Source of the DNA: an uncultured Muribaculaceae bacterium
GTDB lineage: Bacteria > Bacteroidota > Bacteroidia > Bacteroidales > Muribaculaceae
Direction: 5' to 3'
DNA length: 64,000 nucleotides
Assembly: GCA_910588065.1 (NCBI GenBank)
Contig: CAJUPZ010000007.1
Span: 1 to 64,000, forward strand
A model generated the notes under the pieces. It made no database searches. It saw only the letters and a list, made by a program, of their open reading frames with translations, and had not been told where the DNA came from. Made by a program: the position numbers and the translations under genes. Below are positions 8,782 through 16,738 of this stretch, in pieces; position 1 is the first letter of the stretch, and each line of letters starts with the position of its first letter.

Positions 8782-9492
8782 TTACATTTTCAGAACTTCC
8801 GACGCCTTGGCCACATCGATTTTTTTATAGCCTCCGGATAGGTTCACCGGGCGTGTCTCAACATCGTTGTTCCATCGGGCTTTGCCCCAGTTCCATGTAA
8901 TGTCGAGCGAGTATTTCTTGTCCTTGATAGTCGCTTCAACGGCGGTGGAAGCGGCTTTGGAACCGTATGGCGTGGCAACGGCTTTGCCGTAGGTTATTTT
9001 CACCGGGTCAGCACCCGAGCGGTTGACGGTGACAGACTGCAAAAGGCTGTCTGTCTGCATGATGTCGCAGCTGTAGCCGTTGGGAAGCAGTGACAGCGGC
9101 AGCTGTACCGGCACTCCGGTGATGAGGTCCTGGACATCGGCCACACCAAAGGGCATATTCGCGAGAATGCCGCGCAGGCTCTCGCTGATGTACTGCCTGT
9201 GCATTTTGTCAACAACCAGCACCGTGTCGGCAGATGCCTGGAGTACAAACACTTCCATGCCGAGAAATCTGGCCGATATGTTTATGCTCGTATCGCGCAC
9301 CATGGTTGCTGTGGCGCTGACAGAGGCGTTGACGGGTGAGCCGATGCGCAGGTTTACCGGTACCTTGACCCTCTGCCACACAGCCTGCTCCTGAGCGGGA
9401 GCCTTGGCTGCGTTGCGTGAAGAGTGGCAGCCGACGGCGGTGACAGCTATCAGCAGAGATATGAGCAGGCGTGAAAAGAGTTTGCAGTTCAT
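8782..9492 (-). CDS. DUF4292 lipoprotein
   Basis: This encodes a 236-residue lipoprotein: a hydrophobic signal ends in an AVGC lipobox with the lipidated Cys at residue 22. The rest is beta-rich and resembles DUF4292, a Bacteroidota family thought to fold like LolA/LolB-type lipid-binding barrels; that comparison is an inference. It overlaps the upstream TPR gene by 4 bp (ATGA), and the EnvC-like gene follows after 39 bp, suggesting a shared envelope role. Confidence 0.85.
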   Translation of the reverse strand: MNCKLFSRLLISLLIAVTAVGCHSSRNAAKAPAQEQAVWQRVKVPVNLRIGSPVNASVSATATMVRDTSINISARFLGMEVFVLQASADTVLVVDKMHRQYISESLRGILANMPFGVADVQDLITGVPVQLPLSLLPNGYSCDIMQTDSLLQSVTVNRSGADPVKITYGKAVATPYGSKAASTAVEATIKDKKYSLDITWNWGKARWNNDVETRPVNLSGGYKKIDVAKASEVLKM

Positions 9493-11225
9493 TTCGAGAA
9501 ATAAGTTTTGTGCTTCACCTTCTTGGCAATCAGCTTGTTATCGGGATCGAGCGCGAGAGCCTTGCGCCATTCGGCCACAGCCCGTTCAAAATCCTGGTTC
9601 ATGAAGGCAATGTCGCCGGCATGGTCAAAGAGGTCTGAGCTCGGCTCGGCTGTGAGGTTTATGGCATTGTCAATCACTTCCAGAGCTCTGGCATACTCCT
9701 TTTTCTTGAACAGCACCCAAGCGTAAGTGTCGAGCGAGGTCGGCTCCTCCGGGCGCTCCGCCACCACTCTCAGAATCATCTCCTCCGCGCGGTCAAGGTC
9801 TCTGTCGGCGCAGGCCAGATAGTATGCGCAGTTATTGAGGGCTGTGAGGTTGTCGGGGTACAGTTCGAGAGCCTGATTGTAGAGAGAGAAGGCGCTGTCG
9901 AGCTCCTCGCGGGCATACAGGTTGTCGCCGACGGCGGTGAGCAGCTCCGAGCGCATCTCATAGTCTGTGGAGTCCACCACCGCGAGACCTTTTTTCAACT
10001 GTCCGAGGGCGCCGTCAGTATCCTCCATCTGCGTCATGTTTGCGCTTGCGAGGAGATATAGCGTGGCGTTTTCCGGGTAGAAATGCTCCGCGCGCAGCGC
10101 TGTTTCGAGCGACTTCTCATACTGGTTGCTGCGCATGAACAGGCTTGTGAGTGCGAGCCACTGGCGCTCGTCGGAGGGGTTGATGTCAAGGGAATACTGG
10201 CTCTGCTCCGCAGCTGCGGCATAGTCCTCGATGGCGATGAGATAGTCGCGGTACAGATTGCGGATGGAAGCCTCGTGGGGGTGTATCTCAATCAGCCGGG
10301 TGTACATGGCATCAATTCGGGGTCTCTGCAGCGAATCGTTGTAAAGTCCGGCGGTGTAATCGCGCAGAATCTCCACCTTCGGCTCCACATCAAGGCTCTC
10401 CTCTTCGAGCGCCCTGAAAATGTCGCGGTCGTACGCAACACTGTCGCCCTGAGCGCGGTAGAACGAAGCGCGCGAATAGTAAGCGAGTCCGTTGGCAGGG
10501 TCGAGCTCTATGGCCTTGTTGTAGTATGCAAGCGCATCATCCTTGCGGTTGAGCTGGGCAAAAATATCGCCGGCAAAAATATTGTAATCCGGATTTTCCG
10601 GGCTTGTTTCGAGCAGATGAACCGTTTCGGCAAGCATGGCGGCAGTGTCAGCCTCCATGTAGTGAAGCTGTATTTTGCGAGTGGTGAGCTGCATGCTCGG
10701 TCCCTGCGACACCTCCAGCGAATCGTACAGACCGAGAGCCTGAGCCATGCATGTGCTGTCGCCGCTGCCTGCAAGCACCTCGGCGTAGCGGGCAGTCAGC
10801 TCCGGGCGTGCCGGATGGTTGTTATGCAGCCGTCCCCATACCGAAATGGCGTTTTCCTCCTGCCCGATCTGGGCGGATATCGCAGCGAAAACAACATTGT
10901 TGTAGAAGTCTTCGGGGTTAGCTTCAACGTACCTGCGCATCAGTTCATAGCCGTTGGCCAGCGCTGTGGAGTCGCCACGCGACAGACGCACCATGTTGTA
11001 TCCGTGCTCAAACCCCAGATAGTCGTCCTGCGGATTGGCCTCATAAGCATGGCGCATCAGCTCGAAGTAGCTGTCGGCGGCATCATTGCCGCGGGCCTTC
11101 GCCGCCTCAAGATACACATAGTCAGCCTTCGCCGGGTCGGTTGCCGCCGGCACACGGCGGGTTCCCGAGCAGGCGGCAGCCAGCAGCAGGAATGCGAATG
11201 CGAGGAAGTGTGCGGTAAATTTCAT
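9489..11225 (-). CDS. TPR-repeat lipoprotein
   Basis: This encodes a 578-residue protein with a lipoprotein signal (LLAAAC, Cys19) followed by many tetratricopeptide repeats. Clear TPR cores include the segments around DDALAYYNKAIELDPANGLA and DSAFSLYNQALELYPDN, and a final repeat near the C-terminus. Such lipoproteins act as docking scaffolds at the inner face of the outer membrane. It starts 24 bp after dut and overlaps the DUF4292 gene. The partner proteins are unknown. Confidence 0.9.
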   Translation of the reverse strand: MKFTAHFLAFAFLLLAAACSGTRRVPAATDPAKADYVYLEAAKARGNDAADSYFELMRHAYEANPQDDYLGFEHGYNMVRLSRGDSTALANGYELMRRYVEANPEDFYNNVVFAAISAQIGQEENAISVWGRLHNNHPARPELTARYAEVLAGSGDSTCMAQALGLYDSLEVSQGPSMQLTTRKIQLHYMEADTAAMLAETVHLLETSPENPDYNIFAGDIFAQLNRKDDALAYYNKAIELDPANGLAYYSRASFYRAQGDSVAYDRDIFRALEEESLDVEPKVEILRDYTAGLYNDSLQRPRIDAMYTRLIEIHPHEASIRNLYRDYLIAIEDYAAAAEQSQYSLDINPSDERQWLALTSLFMRSNQYEKSLETALRAEHFYPENATLYLLASANMTQMEDTDGALGQLKKGLAVVDSTDYEMRSELLTAVGDNLYAREELDSAFSLYNQALELYPDNLTALNNCAYYLACADRDLDRAEEMILRVVAERPEEPTSLDTYAWVLFKKKEYARALEVIDNAINLTAEPSSDLFDHAGDIAFMNQDFERAVAEWRKALALDPDNKLIAKKVKHKTYFSK

Positions 11226-11249
11226 AGGCTGATAAGTGGTGATGAGTGG

Positions 11250-11693
11250 TCAATTAACACCGGTGTGGCCAAACGCACCCTCGCCGCGCACAGTCTCGTC
11301 AAGCTCCTTTGCCGGCACCCACTCCACGTGGGAGTGGCGGGTTATGACCATCTGGCATATCCGCTCGCCGTTGGTGATAGTGTAAGGTTCATTCGAGAGG
11401 TTGATGACAATGGCTCCGATCTCGCCCCGGTAGTCAGCGTCTACGGTGCCGGGAGTGTTGACGAGCGATATCCCCTTTTTCAGAGCGAGTCCGCTGCGCG
11501 GGCGCATCTGGCATTCGTAGCCCATGGGCAGCTGTATTCTCAGCCCTGTGGGGATCAGAGCCCTTTCGAGGGGGCCGAGAGTGACAGGCTCGTCAAGGCA
11601 GGCGCGCACATCCATGCCGGCGCTGTGAGGGGTTTCATACAGAGGCAGTTCGTTGCCCGAGCGGTTGATTATCTTGACCTTGATGGTGTCCAT
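11250..11693 (-). CDS. dut: dUTP diphosphatase
   Basis: This 147-residue enzyme hydrolyses dUTP to dUMP, keeping uracil out of DNA and supplying thymidylate synthesis. All five trimeric dUTPase motifs are visible: AGMDVRA, RPRSGLALKKG, NTPGTVDADYRGE, GERICQM and a C-terminal RGEGAFGHTG that closes over the active site. It is the first gene of a five-gene run ending in the ThiF-like gene, and a TAATTTTG -7 box lies 62 bp upstream. Confidence 0.97.
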   Translation of the reverse strand: MDTIKVKIINRSGNELPLYETPHSAGMDVRACLDEPVTLGPLERALIPTGLRIQLPMGYECQMRPRSGLALKKGISLVNTPGTVDADYRGEIGAIVINLSNEPYTITNGERICQMVITRHSHVEWVPAKELDETVRGEGAFGHTGVN

Positions 11694-11755
11694 AAACTTA
11701 GTGGTTTTTAGAGTTGATACACCGGCGATGATTGCCGTTATACCATATTAAACGA

Positions 11756-11763
11756 CAAAATTA
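11756..11763 (-). promoter_or_regulatory. Predicted -7 box for dut operon
   Basis: TAATTTTG on the minus strand matches the Bacteroidota -7 consensus TAnnTTTG, about 62 bp before the dut start codon. Confidence 0.55.
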
Positions 11764-11818
11764 GCCAAAAATATCTCAACCGCCGCAAAATTGGCAAGAT
11801 AACGCAATAAAAACAGTC

Positions 11819-11843
11819 GGGGCGGGCGCATTGCGCCCACCCC
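11819..11843 (-). terminator. Terminator after hppA
   Basis: An 11-bp GC-rich stem (11819-11829 with 11833-11843, one mismatch) closes a 3-nt loop. On the minus strand it is followed by a five-T run at 11813-11809. Confidence 0.85.
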
Positions 11844-11871
11844 GCTATGTGATTTTGGATGGATTCTGAGG

Positions 11872-14106
11872 TCAGAAGAGGCTCCAGCTGACAGTCAGGC
11901 CGGCCATGACTATGGCAACCATGGACATCAGCTTGATAAGGATGTTGAGGCTCGGGCCGGATGTGTCCTTGAAGGGGTCGCCTACGGTGTCGCCGACAAC
12001 AGTGGCTTTATGCACCTCGCTGCCTTTGCCGCCGAAGTTGCCCTCTTCGATGTATTTCTTGGCGTTGTCCCATGCACCGCCGGCATTTGCCATGAATATG
12101 GCGAGCACGAACCCTGCGCTGAGGCCGCCGGTGAGGAGGCCGATGACTCCGGGCACTCCGAAGATGAGGCCTACGGCGATGGGCACGGCGATTGCGAGGA
12201 GTGAGGGGAACACCATCTCGCGCTGTGCGCCTTTGGTTGAAATCTGCACGCAGCGGGCGTAGTCAGGCTCGGCCTCGCCGGTGAGAATACCTTTTATAGT
12301 GCGGAACTGGCGGCGCACCTCCTCGACCATGTGGCCGGCGGCGCGTCCCACAGCGTTCATTGTGAGACCGCAGAACAGGAATGCCATCATAGCGCCGATA
12401 AACATGCCGGCAAGCACCATCGGGTTCATGAGGTTGACGTTGTAGGCCATCATGAAGTCGGTGAACGTAGCGGATTCAAGGGGTATTTTCACAGCCTCTG
12501 TGTCGGTGAGGGAGGTGCCTACCTGAATGAATTCTGTGCCGATGCGGTGGAGTCCGATTCTGATCTCCTCAATGTATGATGCAAGCAGTGCAAGACCGGT
12601 GAGAGCCGCTGAGCCGATAGCGAAGCCTTTGCCGGTTGCGGCTGTGGTGTTGCCGAGCGAGTCAAGGGCGTCAGTGCGTTTGCGCACTGCTTCTCCGAGA
12701 CCGCTCATTTCGGCGTTGCCACCGGCGTTGTCGGCAATGGGGCCGTAAGCGTCTGTGGCGAGAGTGATGCCGAGTGTAGAGAGCATACCCACAGCGGCGA
12801 TGCCGATGCCGTAGAGGCCCCATGAGATGTTTGCGAAGTCAAATCCTGCGGCGAGCCAGTAGGAGAGAATGATGCCGGCAACAACGGCAATGACGGGGAT
12901 TGCTGTGGAAATCATGCCGAGTCCCACACCTGAGATGATGACTGTTGCGGGGCCTGTCTGTCCGCTCTCCGCAAGTTTCTTTGTGGGTGTGTATGACTGA
13001 GAGGTGTAATACTCTGTGGCGCGTCCTATCACTATGCCTACGAGCAGACCGATCACAACGGCGAAAGCGATGTTCACCCAGTTTGGAATCTGGAGCAGGT
13101 AGAGAATGCCGAACGTAGCGGCCACGATGAGGAGTGAGCTGAGGTTGGTGCCGGTGGCAAGTGAGTTGAGGAGGTTTTTGATGGAGGCGTTTTCCTTTGT
13201 CTTGACGGCGAAAATGCCGATTATAGAAAGCACGATGCCTACAGCTGCAATGAGCATCGGGGCGAGCACCGCCTTGACCTGCAGTGCGATTGCGCCGTCA
13301 GTGCCGAGGGTTGTCACCGCTCCTGCACCTGCGGCTGCGCCGAGGGCGGCGGTTGCGAGTATTGAGCCGCAATAGCTCTCATAGAGGTCGGCACCCATGC
13401 CGGCCACATCGCCCACATTGTCGCCCACATTGTCGGCGATGGTAGCGGGGTTGCGTGGGTCATCCTCGGGTATTCCGGCTTCCACTTTTCCAACAAGGTC
13501 GGCGCCAACGTCAGCGGCTTTGGTGTAAATGCCGCCGCCAACCCTCGCAAAGAGAGCCTGGGTTGACGCACCCATACCGAATGTGAGCATTGTGGTGGTG
13601 ATCATTGTGAGTTTATGGGTACCCTCATTCGGCTCAAGCCATGAGAGGAGGAGATACCAGAAAGAGATATCGAGCAGACCGAGGCCCACAACAACGAGCC
13701 CCATCACGGCACCGCTGCGGAAAGCCACTCGCAGACCTGCGTTGAGACTTTTGCTGGCGGCATTTGCAGTGCGGGCAGAGGCGTAGGTGGCTGTTTTCAT
13801 ACCGAGATAGCCGGCGAGTCCGCTGAAGAAGCCGCCTGTGAGGAATGCCACGGGCACCCAGTTGTTCTGCAGGCCGAAACCATATGCCATTATGGCGAAC
13901 AGAATCACCAGCCCGAGAAACACGAGCCCTACGATTTTGTACTGCTGGCGCAGGTATGACATGGCACCCTGACGCACGTAAGATGCGATTTTTCGCATGG
14001 TGTCGGAGCCTTCGCTCTCGCGCATCATGCCCCGGTAGAAGTACCAAGCCATCACGAGCGCAAGAAGCGAGGCGGCGGGTACAATCCAAAACAAGATATT
14101 TTCCAT
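11872..14106 (-). CDS. hppA: Membrane pyrophosphatase, K+-dependent type
   Basis: This 744-residue, roughly 16-helix protein couples pyrophosphate hydrolysis to proton or sodium export across the inner membrane. The signature DVGADLVGKVEAGIPEDDP and the following Asp-rich NVGDNVGDVAG motif are intact, as is a second Asp-rich TDAYGPIADNAGGNAEMSG region. The residue that sets potassium dependence is Ala in GNTTAATGKG, where potassium-independent enzymes have Lys, so it is predicted to need K+. Whether it pumps H+ or Na+ cannot be settled by eye. It is monocistronic, with its own promoter and terminator. Confidence 0.96.
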   Translation of the reverse strand: MENILFWIVPAASLLALVMAWYFYRGMMRESEGSDTMRKIASYVRQGAMSYLRQQYKIVGLVFLGLVILFAIMAYGFGLQNNWVPVAFLTGGFFSGLAGYLGMKTATYASARTANAASKSLNAGLRVAFRSGAVMGLVVVGLGLLDISFWYLLLSWLEPNEGTHKLTMITTTMLTFGMGASTQALFARVGGGIYTKAADVGADLVGKVEAGIPEDDPRNPATIADNVGDNVGDVAGMGADLYESYCGSILATAALGAAAGAGAVTTLGTDGAIALQVKAVLAPMLIAAVGIVLSIIGIFAVKTKENASIKNLLNSLATGTNLSSLLIVAATFGILYLLQIPNWVNIAFAVVIGLLVGIVIGRATEYYTSQSYTPTKKLAESGQTGPATVIISGVGLGMISTAIPVIAVVAGIILSYWLAAGFDFANISWGLYGIGIAAVGMLSTLGITLATDAYGPIADNAGGNAEMSGLGEAVRKRTDALDSLGNTTAATGKGFAIGSAALTGLALLASYIEEIRIGLHRIGTEFIQVGTSLTDTEAVKIPLESATFTDFMMAYNVNLMNPMVLAGMFIGAMMAFLFCGLTMNAVGRAAGHMVEEVRRQFRTIKGILTGEAEPDYARCVQISTKGAQREMVFPSLLAIAVPIAVGLIFGVPGVIGLLTGGLSAGFVLAIFMANAGGAWDNAKKYIEEGNFGGKGSEVHKATVVGDTVGDPFKDTSGPSLNILIKLMSMVAIVMAGLTVSWSLF

Positions 14107-14174
14107 TGAAAACGTGATTTAAGGTAAAAAGACAAGGGTGGATGCGGACGGAGCCATATTCACCGGAAATTGCA

Positions 14175-14182
14175 CAAAATTA
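14175..14182 (-). promoter_or_regulatory. Predicted -7 box for hppA
   Basis: TAATTTTG on the minus strand lies 69 bp before the hppA start, directly beyond the terminator that ends the antitoxin locus. Confidence 0.5.
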
Positions 14183-14187
14183 ATAAA

Positions 14188-14211
14188 AAACCGCGGCGTC
14201 GGCCACGGTTT
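14188..14211 (-). terminator. Terminator of the orphan antitoxin locus
   Basis: A 9-bp stem with one mismatch (14188-14196 with 14203-14211) is followed on the minus strand by a run of six T, 9 bp past the stop of the toxin stub. Confidence 0.7.
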
Positions 14212-14219
14212 GTGATATG

Positions 14220-14300
14220 TTATAAAACATATTCAGCGAGATTGTTGCGAAATCGGTTATCGTCTTTCTTATACTTGCTCGTTGGCTTTAGTTTTTTCAT
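14220..14300 (-). pseudogene. YafQ-type toxin remnant (26 codons)
   Basis: An ATG overlaps the antitoxin stop by 4 bp (ATGA) and opens a 26-codon frame starting MKKLKPTSKYKKD and ending at TAA. That start matches the N-terminus typical of Bacteroidales YafQ mRNA interferases, which are normally about 90 residues. Nothing toxin-like follows in any frame; a terminator and the hppA promoter come next, so the catalytic part is deleted. The assignment rests on the N-terminal resemblance and its position after an antitoxin. Confidence 0.6.
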
Positions 14301-14551
14301 ATGCCCATGGATTTCTCCATTGCCTCAATGGAGGATAGGTCAAGAGCGGGAGCATTCCGTAAAGCGCCGCTGCGAGCCTCTCTCATCGCGGAGATAGTTT
14401 CAGAGTTGGGCTCATGATAGGCGGCGTCGAGCAGAAGGGTCTCCACATAGTTGTTTAGGCTGCGGTTTTGACCTTTTGCCAACAGTTTCAGCCGGTCAAT
14501 GAGTTCAACAGGCAAGCGGAAGCTTTGATTTCGTTTAAGAGCTAAGTCCAT
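14297..14551 (-). CDS. RelB/DinJ-like ribbon-helix-helix antitoxin, orphan
   Basis: This 84-residue protein has a ribbon-helix-helix core (SFRLPVELIDRLKLLAKG, then a helix NYVETLLLDAA) and a C-terminal tail with the PNSETISAMREARSG segment typical of RelB/DinJ antitoxins. It would bind its own operator and, in intact loci, neutralise a YafQ or RelE toxin. Here the overlapping downstream toxin gene is reduced to 26 codons, so it is an orphan regulator or a possible anti-addiction factor. Confidence 0.8.
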   Translation of the reverse strand: MDLALKRNQSFRLPVELIDRLKLLAKGQNRSLNNYVETLLLDAAYHEPNSETISAMREARSGALRNAPALDLSSIEAMEKSMGI

Positions 14552-14577
14552 AGTTAATCGTCAAAATGAGTATACTG

Positions 14578-14585
14578 CAAAGTTA
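14578..14585 (-). promoter_or_regulatory. Predicted -7 box of orphan antitoxin
   Basis: TAACTTTG on the minus strand sits about 27 bp before the antitoxin start, giving a short leader. Confidence 0.5.
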
Positions 14586-14730
14586 CTGCAAATGTATTAC
14601 AAAAACAATATAATTGCCGTAAATGTTTCGCAGTGGACACGACTCGTCCATTTAAAGGCTCCGGCTTGATTACCCACGAAGGCTCCCAACAATAGCTTCT
14701 GGCTTTGTCTGTAGGGGTGAAACGCCGGGT

Positions 14731-15021
14731 TTAGTGCAATTCCAATGTCAGTCCCATTGCCGAAATCATGCGGTAAAATGTTGAGATGGAGGGAATGGTG
14801 ATCCCCCTCTCAACACGGGAGATGTAACTTTTGTCAGTACCTATTCTTTTGGCAAGTTCTGTCTGTGTCATACCTGATTTCTTGCGTGCATCAAGCAATA
14901 TTTGCGCGTTATACTCCTCCCAAGCCTGATTCTCGGCCTCCTTTCGGCTTTCAGAGCCAGGAATGCCGAAAGTACGGTTGAGTTCATCACTCACACTGTA
15001 TGTCTGCATTTTTGTCCTCAT
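14731..15021 (-). CDS. HigA-like XRE antitoxin
   Basis: This 96-residue protein has a C-terminal XRE helix-turn-helix (MTQTELAKRIGTDKSYISRV at about residues 51-70), the layout of HigA antitoxins that follow HigB toxins. It overlaps the toxin gene by 35 bp if the ATG at 15021 is used, or by 23 bp from the ATG at 15009. The toxin-first order is the hallmark of higBA loci. It likely represses the shared promoter at 15339-15407. Confidence 0.88.
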   Translation of the reverse strand: MRTKMQTYSVSDELNRTFGIPGSESRKEAENQAWEEYNAQILLDARKKSGMTQTELAKRIGTDKSYISRVERGITIPSISTFYRMISAMGLTLELH

Positions 15022-15334
15022 AATACTCTTGTCTTAGTCGTTTTGCCTTTATTATTTCGCTGCGTGGTGTCTTCTGTGTTTTCTTACGGAAAGCATTGAA
15101 CAGGATTACCAATCTCTCTCCATCGTAAATAAAGAAGATGCGGAACTCATTGTTGCCGTAATTAACCCGGAATTCGTATATATCATCTTCTATGTACTTT
15201 ATGAAGTGAGACGGCACCCTTTCCGTATCAGAGAAAAGCAATAAGGCACGAAGAATCTTCATCTTCTCCTTTTCGCTCAACTTCTCCATGAAGTCAAGAT
15301 AATAATCTTTATAAGCAATGATTTCACGTACCAT
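14987..15334 (-). CDS. HigB/Gp49-like RelE-family toxin
   Basis: This 115-residue protein resembles the HigB (phage Gp49-like) mRNA interferase family. Its core carries EFRVNYGNNEFRIFFIYDGE and a following LFNAFRKKTQKTP segment, where basic residues normally contact mRNA at the ribosome. It is complete and unbroken, and the partner antitoxin begins inside its 3' end. The predicted promoter leaves almost no 5' leader. Confidence 0.88.
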   Translation of the reverse strand: MVREIIAYKDYYLDFMEKLSEKEKMKILRALLLFSDTERVPSHFIKYIEDDIYEFRVNYGNNEFRIFFIYDGERLVILFNAFRKKTQKTPRSEIIKAKRLRQEYYEDKNADIQCE

Positions 15335-15338
15335 ATCG

Positions 15339-15407
15339 CAAAGTTAATCAAAGTTGCTTAATTATACAACAAGTTGGAGATATAAAAGTTGTATATTTCC
15401 ACAACTT
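15339..15407 (-). promoter_or_regulatory. Promoter and operator of the higBA-like pair
   Basis: A TAACTTTG -7 box (15346-15339) has a TTG -33 element about 20 bp upstream (15372-15367 region). The -33 overlaps one arm of a perfect 8-bp inverted repeat (15363-15370 with 15388-15395), and a second overlapping 7-bp inverted repeat joins 15386-15392 with 15401-15407. Such paired palindromes suit binding by the antitoxin or the complex. Confidence 0.6.
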
Positions 15408-15445
15408 CTATAATTAATGTGGATAGTTGGATTTGCAGCGGGGGG

Positions 15446-16738
15446 TCAGGTCAGGCGGGCCATCACGGTATCCATTTTTGCGGCGATGCGGTCGTTGCAG
15501 AGGTTGCCGATGCTGCCTTCGTGGGTGTGGTGGACGCTCTTTGTGGGTGTGTATTCGCCGTTCTGCACCTGCATTCCGACCGTGCGGTAAGCTTCGCGGA
15601 AAGGCATACCGTTGAGAGCAAGGCGGTTGACATCCTCCACGGTAAATAGATAGTTGTACTTCGGGTCGTCGAGGATATTTTGCTTCACGGAAATGTGGGC
15701 GAGCATGAAGTCGCACATATCGAGGCATGAACGGAGCTCGGCGAAGGCTGGGAAAATTATGTCTTTCAGCAGCTGGAGGTCGCGGTTGTAGCCGAGGGGC
15801 AGGTTTGCTGTGAGGAGGGCTATTTCGTTAGGTATAGACTGGAGGCGGTTGCATTTTCCGCGCATTATCTCAAACACGTCGGGATTCTTTTTGTGTGGCA
15901 TTATGCTTGAGCCGGTGGTGAGTTCGTCCGGGAAAGATATGAAGGCGAAGTTCTGGCACATCCACATGCACACATCCATTGCGAACCGGCCGAGGGTTGA
16001 GGCTACAGCAGAGATTGCCATTGCGGCGGCGCGTTCGGTTTTGCCGCGGCTCATCTGGGCGGCCACAACGTTGTAGTGCATGGTCTCGAACCCGAGGAGT
16101 TCGGTTGTCATGGTGCGGTTGAGGGGGAATGAGGAACCGTAGCCTGCTGCTGAGCCGAGGGGATTCTGGTTTGCGATGGAGTATGCCGCGGCGAGCATCT
16201 GCATATCGTCGACAAGCGATTCGGCGTAAGCACCGAACCACAGGCCGAAAGATGATGGCATGGCTATCTGCAGGTGGGTGTAACCGGGCATGAGGGTGTC
16301 CTTATGCTGTTCGCTGAGGTGTTGGAGCCTGTCGAAGAGGTGGCGTATTGATGTTGCCGTGGTTTTGAGTTCGTCGCGCATGAAAAGCTTCAGGTCCACG
16401 AGCACCTGGTCGTTGCGCGAGCGGCCGCTGTGAATTTTCTTGCCGGTGTCGCCAAGACGCTGGGTGAGGAGGAATTCCACCTGACTGTGCACATCCTCGA
16501 TGCCGGGTTCGATAGTGAATTCGCCCCGGTCTATCATTGCTGCGATGTCGGTCAGCGCGTCGAGAAGGGTGGAGAGTTCGTCGGCGGAGAGCAGACCGAT
16601 GGTCTGAAGCATCTTTATGTGTGCCATGGAACCCTGCACATCGTAGCGTGCGAGTTTGAGGTCGAGCTCGCGGTCGTTTCCCACGGTGAATTCCTCTATC
16701 ATTTTGTCAGGCTCGAAGCCTTTGCTCCAAAGTTTCAT
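15446..16738 (-). CDS. argH: Argininosuccinate lyase
   Basis: This 430-residue enzyme splits argininosuccinate into arginine and fumarate, the last step of arginine synthesis. The family signature GSSIMPHKKNP is at residues 276-286 and holds the catalytic Ser loop; SGRSRND (104-110) and GYTHLQ (152-157, catalytic His155) are also intact. It is the last gene of the arg operon and overlaps argE by 4 bp. Confidence 0.97.
   Translation of the reverse strand: MKLWSKGFEPDKMIEEFTVGNDRELDLKLARYDVQGSMAHIKMLQTIGLLSADELSTLLDALTDIAAMIDRGEFTIEPGIEDVHSQVEFLLTQRLGDTGKKIHSGRSRNDQVLVDLKLFMRDELKTTATSIRHLFDRLQHLSEQHKDTLMPGYTHLQIAMPSSFGLWFGAYAESLVDDMQMLAAAYSIANQNPLGSAAGYGSSFPLNRTMTTELLGFETMHYNVVAAQMSRGKTERAAAMAISAVASTLGRFAMDVCMWMCQNFAFISFPDELTTGSSIMPHKKNPDVFEIMRGKCNRLQSIPNEIALLTANLPLGYNRDLQLLKDIIFPAFAELRSCLDMCDFMLAHISVKQNILDDPKYNYLFTVEDVNRLALNGMPFREAYRTVGMQVQNGEYTPTKSVHHTHEGSIGNLCNDRIAAKMDTVMARLT

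Noticed and set aside
10083..11711. Long plus-strand open frame of 542 codons
   Set aside because: It is antisense to the TPR lipoprotein and dut; low-complexity His/Val/Gly composition and no domain, while the minus strand encodes clear TPR and dUTPase motifs.
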